This document shows positions 45,062 to 55,890 of a stretch of DNA of 64,000 nt, piece by piece. The position numbers and the translations under genes are program-made. Origin of the DNA: Aspidapion aeneum (Eukaryota; Arthropoda; Insecta; Coleoptera; Brentidae); contig OY755038.1 in NCBI GenBank assembly GCA_963576565.1, forward strand, positions 176,008,907 through 176,072,906. Direction: 5' to 3'. Each line of letters opens with the position of its first letter. Position 1 is the first letter of the stretch. A model generated the notes under the pieces. It made no database searches, was not told the DNA's origin, and saw nothing but the letters and a program-made list of their open reading frames with translations.

Positions 45062-47674
45062 TCTTAGAATCCTAGCTTGGAATGCCAATGGTCTCTTGCA
45101 ACATCAGCAAGACTTGCAAGTTATTCTAGACATAGAAAAAATTGACGTCTCACACTAAATTTAAAGGTTATAAAGTGTATCGTACAACTCACCCTAGCAA
45201 TACTGCACATGGGGGAAGTGCTGTAATAATTAAAGAAAATATATCACACTATAAGGAGATGGGATATAAAACCATAGAGATTCAAGCTACATTAGTAAGT
45301 GTAAAAACCAAAACATATACATTAGTCATAAGTGCTGTCTATATACCACTAAGGCACTTACTAAAGAAAAATCAATATCTTAATTTTCTCAGAAAATTAG
45401 GAAACCGTTTTATAATTGGAGGTGACTTTAATGCAAAAAATACCTACTGGAGATCTAGACTGACGAATTCTAAAGGAAAAGAACTTTTGCAAGCTATTAG
45501 TGAATATCAATGTGAGCCGATATCAACTGGTAAGCCCACATACTATCCAACAGATCCAGGAAATTTTCCAGATCTAATTGATTTTTTTATAGTAAAAAAT
45601 ATATCTTTAAGTTTTGTAGATATAGAAGAAAGTTTTGATTTACACTCAGATCATTCACCTATTATTCTAACTCTTAGTAAAAACATAATAAAGAAAGAAG
45701 CAAATATCTCACTAGTTAATAAACTGACTGACTGGATTAGTTTTAAACAAAGTCTGTCAGAAAAAATAAACCTATCAGTACCATTGCAAACGCCAGAACA
45801 AATCGATAAAGAAGTTGATTATTTTGTTACAAATATTCAACAAGCAGCTTGGGAAAACAGTCCAAAACCAAAGAGAATTTTTAAGGGAAAAAACTATCCA
45901 AAGGAAATTAGAGACTTTATATTGGAAAAAAGGAAACTAAGAAGAAAGTGGCAACAAAGCCATGATCCTCGGGACAAAACAAATCTCAACAACATGACGC
46001 AGCGCATTAGGCGAGAAATTCTAGTATTAAAAAATGAATCTATTAACCATTTTCTTAATGAACTTACAGATGACAAAAATACCGACTATTCCTTTTGGAA
46101 AGCAACCAAAGATTTTAAAAGACCAATTATCCAAATTTTACCCATACGAAAATCTAACAACCAGTGGGCAAGGAGTAACGAAGAAAAAGCAGATATTTTT
46201 GCAAGTCATTTAGAAAAAACATTTCAGCCCCACGAAGCACCAGATGAACACTTTCATTTAAATGAACCCCATCAAATCGAGGACCATATTAAGCTTACAT
46301 CACCAAAAGAAATATTAACAGAAATCAAAAATATTAATTCGAAAAAAGCCCCAGGGTATGATCTTATTAACGGGGTAGTCATAAAACAACTCCCCAGAAA
46401 AGCTATCGTAAAACTATGCAACCTAATTAATGCGTCTTTTAGGCTTAGGTATGTACCTAAACTGTGGAAAGTTGCAGAAGTTATCATGATTCCAAAACCG
46501 GGAAAACCACTCCATGACGTGTCATCTTACAGGCCAATATCTTTGCTGCCAATTATATCCAAGCTCTATGAAAAATTATTGCTTAAAAGAATAAAACCCA
46601 TCATAGAAAGACAAGAAATTATTCCATCTCATCAATTTGGTTTTCGAGACAAGCATTCCACGATAGATCAAGTACACAGAATTACTAATATAATAGAAAA
46701 AGCACTAGAAGAGGGAAAAGTATGTTCTGCAGTTTTTCTAGATGTGGCACAAGCATTTGACAAAGTATGGCATGAAGGCCTTAATTTTAAACTAAAAAGG
46801 TTTCTGCCAAAACAATATTCGGATATTTTGGAATCATACATATCTGATAGACATTTTAGAGTAAAACAGGAAGACTCATACTCAAATTTAAGAGAAATTC
46901 AAGCAGGCGTGCCCCAGGGTAGCGTACTAGGCCCTTATCTATACTTATTATTCACTTGTGATATCCCAAAGCCAGAAAATTGTCACTTAGCAACATTTGC
47001 CGATGATACTGGTTTATTGACGGTAGAAAAATCTATTGAAAAATGCATAGAAAAACTTCAGGATGCAGTCACCCAAATTCACAGTTGGACCACAAAGTGG
47101 CGAATAAAATTAAATGAAACCAAATCAATTCATGTTGATTTTACAAACAAAAATATAAATCACATACAAATAACAATTAACAACATTCCAGTACCATATT
47201 CGAATCAGGCAAAATATCTAGGTATGACACTTGATGCCAAATTGCGCTGGAAAGCACATGTTAAGAAAAAAAAAGAAGAACTTGAGATAAGGTATAGAAA
47301 AATGAACTGGCTAATTGGAAGGAAGTCCAATTTAACAATTCATAATAAGTTACTGCTTTATAGACAAATACTGAAACCAGTATGGACATATGGTATTCAA
47401 CTATGGGGTTGTGCTAAAGAGAGTAACATTCTAGTTGTACAGAGATTTCAAAATAAAGTATTAAGAAACATTGTGAATGCACCTTGGTACGTTCGAAATA
47501 GTGACCTTCATCGAGATCTAAAAATCGAAACTGTAGCAGACTATAAAAAAGTACGCAAAAAGCCATGAAGATAGACTCCATCGGCATGTGAATGTGGAAG
47601 CAATTCAGCTTCTAGACAATACTATGCTAGTTCGACGACTAAAAAGAGTGAAGCCGTTTGAGCTAGTAAACTAG
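45051..47674 (+). pseudogene. Jockey ORF2 endonuclease-reverse transcriptase, two lesions
   Basis: ORF2 would nick DNA and reverse transcribe the element. It starts at ATG 45051 (LRILAWNANGLLQH, the endonuclease beginning). It breaks near 45146, where about 10 codons including the catalytic ISET-type Glu are missing, and stops at 45156. A long frame then runs 45142-47568: GGDFNAKN, LHSDHSP, then RT motifs SSYRPISLLP, HQFGFRDKHST, LDVAQAFDKVW, GVPQGSVLGPYLY and FADD at about 46995-47006. One extra A in the run at 47545-47550 shifts the frame. The typical C-terminus (SHEDRLHRH to FELVN, stop 47674) follows in the next frame. Only these two lesions are obvious, so the copy is fairly young but inactive. 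Confidence 0.85.
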
Positions 47675-48015
47675 GTGAATTACACATAAAACAAAATAAT
47701 GCTATAAACACAACACAATTGTGAGTTACAGACTAAACAAAGCGGGGAGAACTGTTGAGTGAACCCTAAGTTTAAATCTGACTTTTCTAGTAAATTAAGT
47801 TAAAACAAAATTGCTAATTAGTCTTACTGACTAGATTGTAATAAAAAAAACACAGTGTGTTTGACAAATAAAAAAAAAAAAAAATTACCATTTTGGATCC
47901 GCCATTTTAAATTTTTTATGGGTTATAAAAAAATCCAACATTTTGGATACGTCATTTTAAATTTCTTATGGGTTTGAGTCAAAAATCATAATCAGCGAAT
48001 TTAAACACCGCCAAG

Positions 48016-48208
48016 TTTTATATTTTTTAATTTATTGAATTCTGAAAAACCTTTACAAAAAATTGATTTTTGGACAATTAATTTTTGGGAATTTTTTATG
48101 AAAATCATCTTTGTATCTTGTATAATGTAAATGGAAATTTGAATTTTGGAGGACAAAATCTTTTAGCTGTTCTGGTAGTAGATTGCTTTAAATTTTGTAA
48201 ATAAATAT
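48016..48208 (-). pseudogene. C-terminal end of the old LINE, left of the Pao element
   Basis: Minus-strand sequence continues the coding of 58717-61910 after the BEL/Pao insertion: SNLLPEQLKDF, LHYTRYKDDF and further degraded residues typical of the end of CR1/R1-like ORF2 proteins. It carries stops. At about 48016 it abuts the GGCGGATCC repeat, so its natural 3' end is lost. Confidence 0.65.
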
Positions 48209-48745
48209 TGTTGCGTATCCGCTCACATTCTTTTCTAGTTTATAATTTCTAGTTTTTACCTTTTCTTTTTCTTAAATATAAACTGCATAAAATGCATCCA
48301 CAAGTAATTTAGTTTTTGGTGAATGCGCTCGAGAGCAGCGAGAATTTTATTTATTTTGTTTTCTCTCGATTTATTTCCTTATCGCGAGTTAATATTGGGA
48401 GGCTTTTTTTTTATAGAAAGAGAAAGAGAGAGAACATTTTTATTTTAATATATTATATTTTCAGTATAAAATTCTGTCTATCGTAAGAAGCAGTGTTTAT
48501 GCTTACGCACTTTTCACCTTTTGTGATCGCTTAATAATTTCCAATTATTATTTTACGAACTTTTTCTAACTCCACAAACATTTTGAGTGGTTAAAATTGT
48601 GCATTGGATGGGTTGTTGATGGTCTGCCAGAGGATCCTCGAGAAGAAACCAATTGGGGCAAATAGTGGGAAAACCTTGGTAAGTCCTTTATTCGGGCTAT
48701 ATTTTTTGTGAAAAACCAAATCATTAAAAAGACCAGCACACAACA
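48209..48745 (+). repeat. BEL/Pao 5' LTR
   Basis: 537 bp, begins TGTTGCGTATCCGC and ends AGCACACAACA. Compared with the 3' LTR it differs by scattered substitutions and a few indels (for example, it lacks a CCATTTCATTC stretch near the end and has a GA-rich stretch at about 48418). LTR divergence indicates an insertion that is not very recent. No strong TATA box is evident. Confidence 0.92.
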
Positions 48746-48747
48746 TC

Positions 48748-48765
48748 TGGTCCTACCGGAGCCGA
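48748..48765 (+). promoter_or_regulatory. Pao primer-binding site candidate
   Basis: TGGTCCTACCGGAGCC begins two bases after the LTR. The following GAATTGGAACC resembles the complement of a tRNA T-loop, so priming by a tRNA 3' half is plausible. The tRNA identity is not assignable by eye. Confidence 0.5.
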
Positions 48766-49149
48766 ATTGGAACCCGGTTTTTCTTAAAATTAGCAAATAA
48801 AATTCTCGTTTTGTAATTTTAACCATTCAGTGTGAGTCAACACAGTTTTTTGTGTCGCCTTCTTTTTTGCCTGACATTGAAAAGTCACGGTCGCTTAAAA
48901 CTTTTTTCTAAAATATTGATTTTAAAAATATTTTAAGAAAGGTTAGTTATACCTACCTATTTAATTTGATTTTAATTTTAAAATTAAATTTATTTTTGAT
49001 AAATATTGTAGGTACCTACCTACTAGTCTATAGGGAATAGTATAACCTGATTTTATACAGAGTGTAGACTGTAGCAACTGCAATATATAGGTAAATAGCT
49101 ATATTAAAATAGTGATTTTTGTTCTTGGTATTTTCTTTTCATTGTTTAA

Positions 49150-49556
49150 TTTACGCAAATAGACAAAATTACTAGTAACTCTAATAAATTAAAACAGTAT
49201 AAAGCCCTTTGGCAAATGAACTTTAATCAGATGCAGGATTTAAGAACTTTATCAGAAAACATAAGTCAGGATGAAATGTCCAGTTTACAATTTAAATTAT
49301 TATATCAAAATAAAGATCAGATATCTCTTGATTTTAATAAAAATCACGGGAATGTTTTATCCTTGATGGCTATAACTGAAGATGATGCAACGACCATGGA
49401 TACTGAGGACGGTGTTAGAAAACAGTTTGATTTTAATCTAGCTTATGTCTACGCAGTTCATACCACGCATTTTGATCAAAAATCTATCACAGTAGATTTC
49501 ACAGCAACTGCTACGTGCACTCAGAATCAAGTGCAAACTTTAGCAAGTATACGCCC
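49150..49556 (+). pseudogene. Pao gag, N-terminal part
   Basis: Open from 49150, first ATG 49216. It encodes an acidic, Gln-rich segment as expected for the start of a BEL/Pao gag (FNQMQDLRTLSEN). The frame runs into LASIRP, then leaves gag at 49556, where a 3.4-kb insertion begins. The same GTATACGCCC occurs at 52969, where gag resumes as SLPKLDIKKFSGN. The stop at 49558-49560 is therefore inside inserted sequence. Confidence 0.75.
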
Positions 49557-50292
49557 ATAGACGAATGACAGAGATAGACCAGACACTTACACGGTGGGAC
49601 TTTTATTACTCAATTGGTGCAGTATACCGGGGTGCCGTGGAAAAACCAGCGCCTCTCCAACTTTGTATTCCGTACTAAACATTTACAGGGGGATTTGAAA
49701 CAATATAACGCTTGCGCAGTTTGTCTCTAAGCTACAGTGTGGCTTTTCAAATTATTGTATACCGGATGCTCATAGCCTTCAATGCAATCGTTCTCCAATC
49801 AAGCTACATCTTATAAAATGGTGTTTTGAAAAGTTTTTATCAAACTAAATTTTAACACGAAAAAACCCATTCTACTCGTTAATTAAATACATAATATTAA
49901 ATAAAACTTTGCGCGCTGATAAGAATGAGTTATTTTGTGTCAACGCTCAATTTACCTTAAAACACTCTTTAACCACCAATTGGTAAGGAAGCTTAATTGA
50001 CGAATTTTTTTATTAATGGGCACTAGCAACAATAAAAAGGAAGGTTGAATTTTTTTAAATTAAATCTAAGGATATTCTCATTGATTTAGGTACATAAATT
50101 TCCTTGAGAGAATAATTTTCTAGTAAAAAAAAGGCTCTTTGACGAATATTCTGCAGTAAATTCCTTTTTATTAGAATGCATAGAATACATTAACTTAATT
50201 ATTACAATGCTTTATACATATAGGTTATTTTTCTATCAACGGAAACTTTTTTAATTGTTTTTGAATGAAAAATATAAACTAATGAATTTGGT

Positions 50293-51455
50293 AAAGGATC
50301 TGGCACACCTCTTATGAGATTTCTGTACTCCGTCAAGCTTCATGAAATTTTGGTATGTTGTAGACTGAACCTTTCTTATCAAAAGAGAGAAACAGGCGTT
50401 AGTGTGTTTTAGGTTAAACCTTTCATATCAAAAGTTCTTATGGGCCCAACCTTAATTAATTACCATTGTTGAAAGTGATAATGTCGAAGAAGCATTATAG
50501 CTTTTTAGAAGTGTTTTGCAAATATATACGCAATGTTACTATTACACTCATTTATTATTTTTACCTCTGCCTTTAAAACATTATATACTGGGTGTTTAAG
50601 TAAATATTACTCGAAGGTTTTATTGAGAAACAAGCTTTAGTATAATGTAGATTGAAAATTGATGATCAAATGTTCTTATGATGGACCCACATAAATTAAT
50701 TTCCAGTTTTTGAAATACAGTGTTGAAAGTAATAATTAGACGTAAACATATACGAAATGTTACTATTACATATAGAGAGAGTGGTTATTAGTTTTTTAAT
50801 GGTTCTTGACTTATTAAGTATTTAATACAGGGTGTTTCGGCAAATATCATTTTTTAAATAATATTAAAAAATATTTAAGCATTTTGTACATCTGTACCGT
50901 GCCCTGTAAAAAGCTATAAAGCTTGTTTCTCAATAAAAAGTTTGACTAATATTTATTTAAACGCCCTGTGGATAATGTTTTAAAAGTATAGATTAAAAAT
51001 AACAAATAAATCGTAAATATAATATGTAACAGTAACATTCCGTAAGTGTTTGGAAAATCCGTCTAAAAATAATGCACCCTTTTTTTATAAACTGGACATT
51101 AATTTAAGGTGGGCCCATAAGAACTTTTGATACGAAAGGTTCAATCTAAAACACACTAACCCTTGTTTCTCATTATCACTTTCGAATAATATTTACTTAA
51201 ACACCCGGTAGAGAACGTTTTAAAGGTACAGTACATATAATAGTAACATTGCGCAATCCTTTGAAAAAGCCGTCTAAAGACCCATTATGCTTCTTGGGCA
51301 TTATCACTTTCAACACCCTGTATTTCAAAAACTGGTCACTATTTTATGTTGGGCCCATAAGAACTTTTGTTAAGGAAGGTTCAGTCTACAACATACCAAA
51401 ATTTCTTGAAGTTTGACGGATTACAAAAATCCCATTAGAGGTGTGCCTGATCCTT
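50293..51455. repeat. Palindrome inside the gag insertion
   Basis: GGATCTGGCACACCTCTTATG at the left pairs with ATTAGAGGTGTGCCTGATCC at the right. Pairing continues through TTTTGGTATGTTGTAGACTG, CTTATGGGCCCAAC and GAAAGTGATAATG. Arms are about 230 bp strongly and weaker further in, with internal mariner-like words CAGGGTGTTTCGG and CTGGGTGTTTAAG. The right end is followed by TTTTATG and a TA repeat. Confidence 0.75.
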
Positions 51456-51456
51456 T

Positions 51457-51460
<4 letters not shown>

Positions 51461-51532
<72 letters not shown>
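51461..51532. repeat. (TA)n microsatellite
   Basis: About 36 TA units directly beyond the palindrome. It could be the expanded target or tail of that element. Confidence 0.9.
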
Positions 51533-51536
<4 letters not shown>

Positions 51537-51608
51537 TGTAAGCTTTTTAAATTAAAGTACAGCTGTAATTTCGTTAATGGAATATTGCTAGTTGTTTATT
51601 TAATTATA

Positions 51609-52101
51609 CAGGATCCGGCATGATGATCTCCCATATTTTGCACCCCCACTGTGCCCGAATCACTGAGAAAGCTTAGCGTAGTCGGTTGGTAGCTCACGCC
51701 TTGCCATTTTCTTGCCTTCGTTATCGAAACATTTATTAAAAGTAAGTAACGTAATCTGTGATTACGACGCAAAGAATTTTTCGTGCTCACTTCGCACTTG
51801 GTAGACATGCTTTCGTTCCAGATCCTTTGTGGATACCTAAACACTAACCCCGAACTATTGACGAATTGAAAGCAGCAATACGTCAAGGAATTACAGGAAT
51901 ATCGCTTTTAAGTTACTGTAGAAGTGAAACTTTCAGAAATCAGCTTCGAAAGTGTATCGAAAAAAATGGCCGCCACATGGACTCTGTAAATTTCAAAACT
52001 TAATAAAAACAAATGGTATAGAATAGAATTTCACTAAAAAAAAATCTAAATAGCATTTACAATGGCGTTTTTAATGTGGGAGATCATTATGCCGGACCCT
52101 G
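51609..52101. mobile_element. TA-flanked miniature element
   Basis: Left end CAGGATCCGGCATGATGATC, right end GATCATTATGCCGGACCCTG, an inverted repeat of about 27 bp (continuing to TCCCA), with TA on each side. Length 493 bp, noncoding, Tc1/mariner-like by target and CAGGGTCCGG ends. Confidence 0.8.
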
Positions 52102-52133
52102 TATATAAATATAGTGAAGTAAACTATGTTTTT

Positions 52134-52320
52134 CCAAGCGCGGATTTGAGGGGGGGTAACGTAATAATTACTCCCCTAGAATAAAAAATATGCACTTTTT
52201 GTTAATAGTTAAATTAAAAACAGGAAAATTACCCCCTCACCCCTTGAAAAAAATGTTAATAAAAAAATATTGTCGATTATAACCCTTCCCCCCCTTGATT
52301 TTGACCTAGATCCGCGTTTG
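52134..52320. mobile_element. Possible hAT-like miniature element
   Basis: AAGCGCGGATTTGAGGGGGG at the left and CCCCCCTTGATTTTGACCTAG with ATCCGCGTTTG at the right form an inverted pair. Length about 185 bp. The flanks give no clear 8-bp duplication. Confidence 0.45.
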
Positions 52321-52968
52321 TTATTGTTTGTTTTGTTTTGTTGTGTGTGTTTTCTAAATATTAAAATTTAAACTAAACATTTTAAACTCTGTCCTGGTTC
52401 AACACACTATATATTTAACGTAAATTTCGTCTTTCCTCAAAGTTAGCCAGTTTTTAGGCCGAAGTATCTCATCAAATAGCTTGGGGTTCCGTTTGGGAAA
52501 GCGATGGCGCTTGCTAACGTAGTCTTCGCACGCACCAACACAACATTGTTTTCTTTTCAATTTTTTAAGCGATGGATCGCCCCATCAAAACGCGCAAAAT
52601 ACCGATTGGTCATAATTTAGCAAGAAACACCATAAAAATAAGGTAAAAAGTCGAAAAATAACGAAAAACTGCATCCACAAACAAAAAATGTTAAATGAAA
52701 TTACATCACCGTCATATTTTTATCCATTTCGCCACAGTCAATGTCAGTCATAATCAAAAACAAATTGTCAAAATATACCAAGAGTAGCGGTTAATATATA
52801 TTGCGACAGCACAGATCTCTGTCCATAATATTTTTATACCAGGGGTGACGGTCTGTAATTAGCGCCTCTCGAACTTTGTATTCCGAACTAATGTATACAG
52901 GGAGTATGTATAACAGTATTATGACAAGACCGAGGTGCTTTCCTTACTATAAATAATTAGTTTACAGT

Positions 52969-53232
52969 GTATACGCCCTAGCTTACCAAAATTAGATATT
53001 AAAAAATTTTCAGGAAACTTACGCGATTTTCGTCCGTTTATAGATATGTATAATTCGGTAGTGCACAACCAGCCCTCTATACCCTCTGTTGAAAAATTTA
53101 ATTATCTGCGTTCTTACTTGGAAGGGCCGCCGCTCGCTTTAATTCAGTGCCTACAACCAACTGACGCTAATTACCAAATAGCTTACGATAATCTCGTCCA
53201 ACGCTATGATAATAAACGGTTTAATCGATTTT
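52969..53232 (+). pseudogene. Pao gag, middle part
   Basis: Resumes after the insertion: SLPKLDIKKFSGNLRDF, then YLRSYLEGPPLALIQ and ANYQIAYDNLVQRYDNK, matching the DUF1759-type gag region of BEL/Pao (capsid-like). The frame shifts near 53220 (after RYDNKR), and the continuation reads in the frame of 53206. Confidence 0.8.
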
Positions 53233-54633
53233 AATCATTTGCAAGCAATCGATAATGCACCGGTTGTAAATTCCTCAAAAAATGGAAAACTTTTACGCAC
53301 GCTAGTAGACACTTTTACAGAAAATCTCGCAGCCCTTGATAATTTAAATTTTGATACCAAAAATTGGGATTTTTTATTATTTTTCTTATTTTCCAACCAC
53401 TTGGATCAGGATACCATTACGCGGTTTGAACTTGAGGAACTCACCGACTCTAGTGAAATTTCCACATTCGATTCTCTGAAAAACTTTGTTTTAGGACAAT
53501 GTAACGCATTGGAGACGCTAGAATATTCTTTAAATAATAACAAAAATTCGAGTTTTTCAAGTTTTAAACAATCACAATTTAATAAAGTTGATAACTCAAA
53601 GGCGAAGGGGCAATATCCATTTAAAAGGACGAGCCCGACTACGCAAACTTTTTTTGGTAATACTCCTAGTAAACCAACAAATTTTTGCCATTTTTGTAGA
53701 CAGGAGTCGCATTTAATATATCAGTGTCCCGAGTTTAATAACAAAAATCCGCAAGAACGCCTAAATTTAATTAAAAGTAAAAACTGGTGCACAAATTGTT
53801 TAGGTTTCCACAATATAAAACAATGCAAATCGCAATCTGCGTGTCGCGTCTGCGCCCTTAAACACCACTCATTGCTTCACGTGTTACGTAATCAACCCCA
53901 AAATATGGATAGTATCCCGCAAAATAATAATAGAGAGTTTCAGACTATCTCAAACGTTAAAGCTACTTCGCTACCCGCTCACTCCTATTCATATAACAAC
54001 GCTATTTCTTACGCAAACCCGCTATATTCTAACGCTAATTCGCAATACGCTGAACCTAATATGCAACACGCTAACGCAAACGCTAACTTCTCTAATGCTA
54101 ATACGCATTTCGCTAATATTCAACCTTCTTTCACTAACGCTACAAGGGACTCACGGCCCTCGCTTCCATTTTTTGATGCTAATCAGACACCCGCAAGACA
54201 ACATAATTTTTCTAGTGCACAATCTGCGCCGCAGGCGCATTCTTCCGCGCCCTCCGCTTCTTCCAATACCCACTGTGGCATGGTGTCAAATTCTTCAAAT
54301 ACAATCATGGGTACGGCAAAGGTAGATATTCAAGATTTTTGTGGTAACTTCCGCCAAATTCGCGTTATTTTATATAGCGGTAGTTCAAGCAGTTATATTT
54401 CTCAAAAGTGTTTTAAAACGTTAGGTTTACATAAATACCCTTTATCTCTCACAATTCAAGGTATAGGAACCATGAATGAGGTCGTTTCTAATGGTGGAAC
54501 AACTTGCGTAATAAAACTAATGGATAAAAAATGTCCTTACTTTAACGTTAACGCGATTATTATTAACCAAGTCTCTTCTGACATGCCCGCCGCGGTAATT
54601 AACGGAGTATCATATCATATCTCCCTAATATAA
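53206..54633 (+). pseudogene. Pao gag C-terminal part and aspartic protease
   Basis: The capsid continues (DNAPVVNSS, LLRTLVDTFTENL), followed by three Cys/His clusters: CHFCRQESHLIYQCPEF, NWCTNCLGFHNIKQC and CRVCALKHHSLLH (about 53685-53880), which bind nucleic acid. A Ser/Asn/Ala-rich linker follows. Then comes a retropepsin-like protease (about 54300-54600), whose active-site loop reads ILYSGSSSSYIS. The family has Asp in place of this Tyr (DSGS), so the catalytic residue is lost. The frame ends at TAA 54631-54633, before the RT, by frameshift. Confidence 0.85.
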
Positions 54634-55890
54634 AACTATCAGACCCTCAGTTTTTCCAACCCGCTGGTATTGCTTTTAGGATGTGAAGTTTTTCCTTACA
54701 TTTTAAGGAGTGGGTACGTTTATAGTCAGCCATATTTACCGGTTGCAATAAATACTTGTTTTGGGTACATTGTTATGGGAAAACTTGAACAAAATAAAAC
54801 AAAAATGGTTTGTACAACCTCGCTTTTCTTAAAAAACGAATCGCAAACGCTCGAATTAGATAAGTGCATTAAAAGATTTTGGGAAATAGAAGAAATTCCA
54901 AAAACAAATTTTTTATCACCCGAAGAAGAAAAATGTGAAAAACATTTTTTAGAAACCCACAGTAGGGATAAATCGGGTCGCTATATTGTTAAATTGCCCT
55001 TTAAAGATAATGTACAAAAATTCGATACAAAAATTTTACGCGCGTGCGCAGTTAGACGTTTTTTATCTTAAAAACGCTTTTCCTTTAATGAAAATATGCA
55101 CGCTCAATATTCTGAAATAATTGAGGGATATCTAAAGGATGATTACTTAGAGCTAGTTCCCGATTCTGCACGTAACAATGATTGCTATTATCTGCCGCAC
55201 CACCCTGTACCAAAGGGTGATAAGATTCGAATTGTTTACGATGGAAGTGCAAAGGTGAACGGTTTTTCATTAAACGACAATCTCCTAGTAGGTCCTAAGT
55301 TACAAAAAGAAATTTTCTCTATTCTTCTGAATTTTCGTCTTCATCCTATTGCTTTCACATGTGACATTGTCAGCATGTTTCCACAACTAAAAGTTGCTTT
55401 AAAGCATACAGACTACCAAAGAATACTCTGGAGATTTTCTAAGAATGAGGAAATTAAAGATTATAGATTTAAACGTGTAATTTTTGGTCTCTCTTGTTCA
55501 CCATATTTAGCAAATCGTGTTGTAACTCAACTTATTGCAGATGAAGGTCATTGCTTCCCTCTCGCCTCAGAGGTTCTGTCACGTGAGATTTTTGTTGACG
55601 ACTGCGTGACGTCATGTAAATCTCTAGATCAAGCTCGTGAATTACGAAATCAGATAGTCGAACTTCTTAAACTCGGTGGATTTGATCTTAAAAAAATTTC
55701 TAGCAACAGTTCAAAGTTTTTAAAGGATATACCAGAATCACATTTAGTTTCTAAATCTTTTAATTTTGATTCGGAATCGGAAACGGTGAAAATATTAGGT
55801 CTTGATTGGATCCCAAGATCTGACAATTTTGCATATCGCATTCAACCACAGGATAAGGGTTGTACTAAGCGCGCAATCGTGTCTGTCTGA
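54634..55890 (+). pseudogene. Pao reverse transcriptase region
   Basis: 54634-54690 shows frame changes (LSDPQFFQPAG lies out of frame). A long frame then runs 54670-55890, broken only by one TAA at 55069-55071. The linker includes FWEIEEIP and KSGRYIVKLPF. RT: LPHHPVPKGDKIRIVYDGS, FTCDIVSMFPQLKV (first catalytic Asp), FGLSCSPYLANR and FVDDCVTSC at about 55582-55608 (YVDD-type box). At about 55870 a frameshift leads into the SCLSEVARCYDPMGYLAPLT segment typical of BEL/Pao after the RT. Confidence 0.88.

Larger units (their letters stand above)
44808..47884 (+). mobile_element. Jockey-type LINE, 5' truncated
   Basis: Plus-strand LINE inserted in a foldback unit: ORF1 tail (44813-45061), ORF2 (45051-47674), 3' UTR (47675-47864) and an A-rich tail (47865-47882). 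The repeat sequence resumes immediately after the A tail. An ORF1/ORF2 overlap and a poly(A) tail are typical of Jockey elements. Domain content of ORF2 supports the clade. Confidence 0.8.
42843..48015. repeat. Foldback repeat of GGCGGATCC units, split by two LINEs
   Basis: Units around AAAATGGCGGATCCAAAATGG, TATTTTTAAACCGAT, AAAGTTTGCAGTGCTTGA and ATTACTTAATACAGTTTTAT recur in 42843-43367 and 44513-44660. From about 44690 to 44807 and again 47885-48015 the same units run in the opposite orientation (CCATTTTGGATCCGCCATTT). The change of direction at about 44665-44690 forms a hairpin. Removing the RTE copy (43368-44512) and Jockey copy (44808-47884) leaves a palindrome of roughly 900-1000 bp. 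It is noncoding. Confidence 0.7.
49557..52968. mobile_element. Unclassified 3.4-kb insertion in Pao gag
   Basis: Flanked by the 10-bp duplication GTATACGCCC (49547-49556 and 52969-52978), and gag reads through if it is removed. The ends have no terminal inverted repeat. Near each end lies a related direct repeat of about 65 bp (49643-49692 and 52857-52906) containing AGCGCCTCTC, AACTTTGTATTCCG and TACAGGG. No coding frame is recognisable. The interior holds a palindrome, a TA microsatellite and miniature elements that may be later insertions. Confidence 0.75.

Noticed and set aside
48566..48826. 86-codon minus-strand frame in the 5' LTR, with a 69-codon counterpart in the 3' LTR (58515-58724)
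   Set aside because: Both are antisense within the LTR and share sequence only because the LTRs are repeats. No domain is present.
49646..52906. Direct repeats near the ends of the gag insertion considered as LTRs
   Set aside because: They are only about 65 bp, not at the exact ends, and lack TG...CA borders, a primer site and coding sequence.
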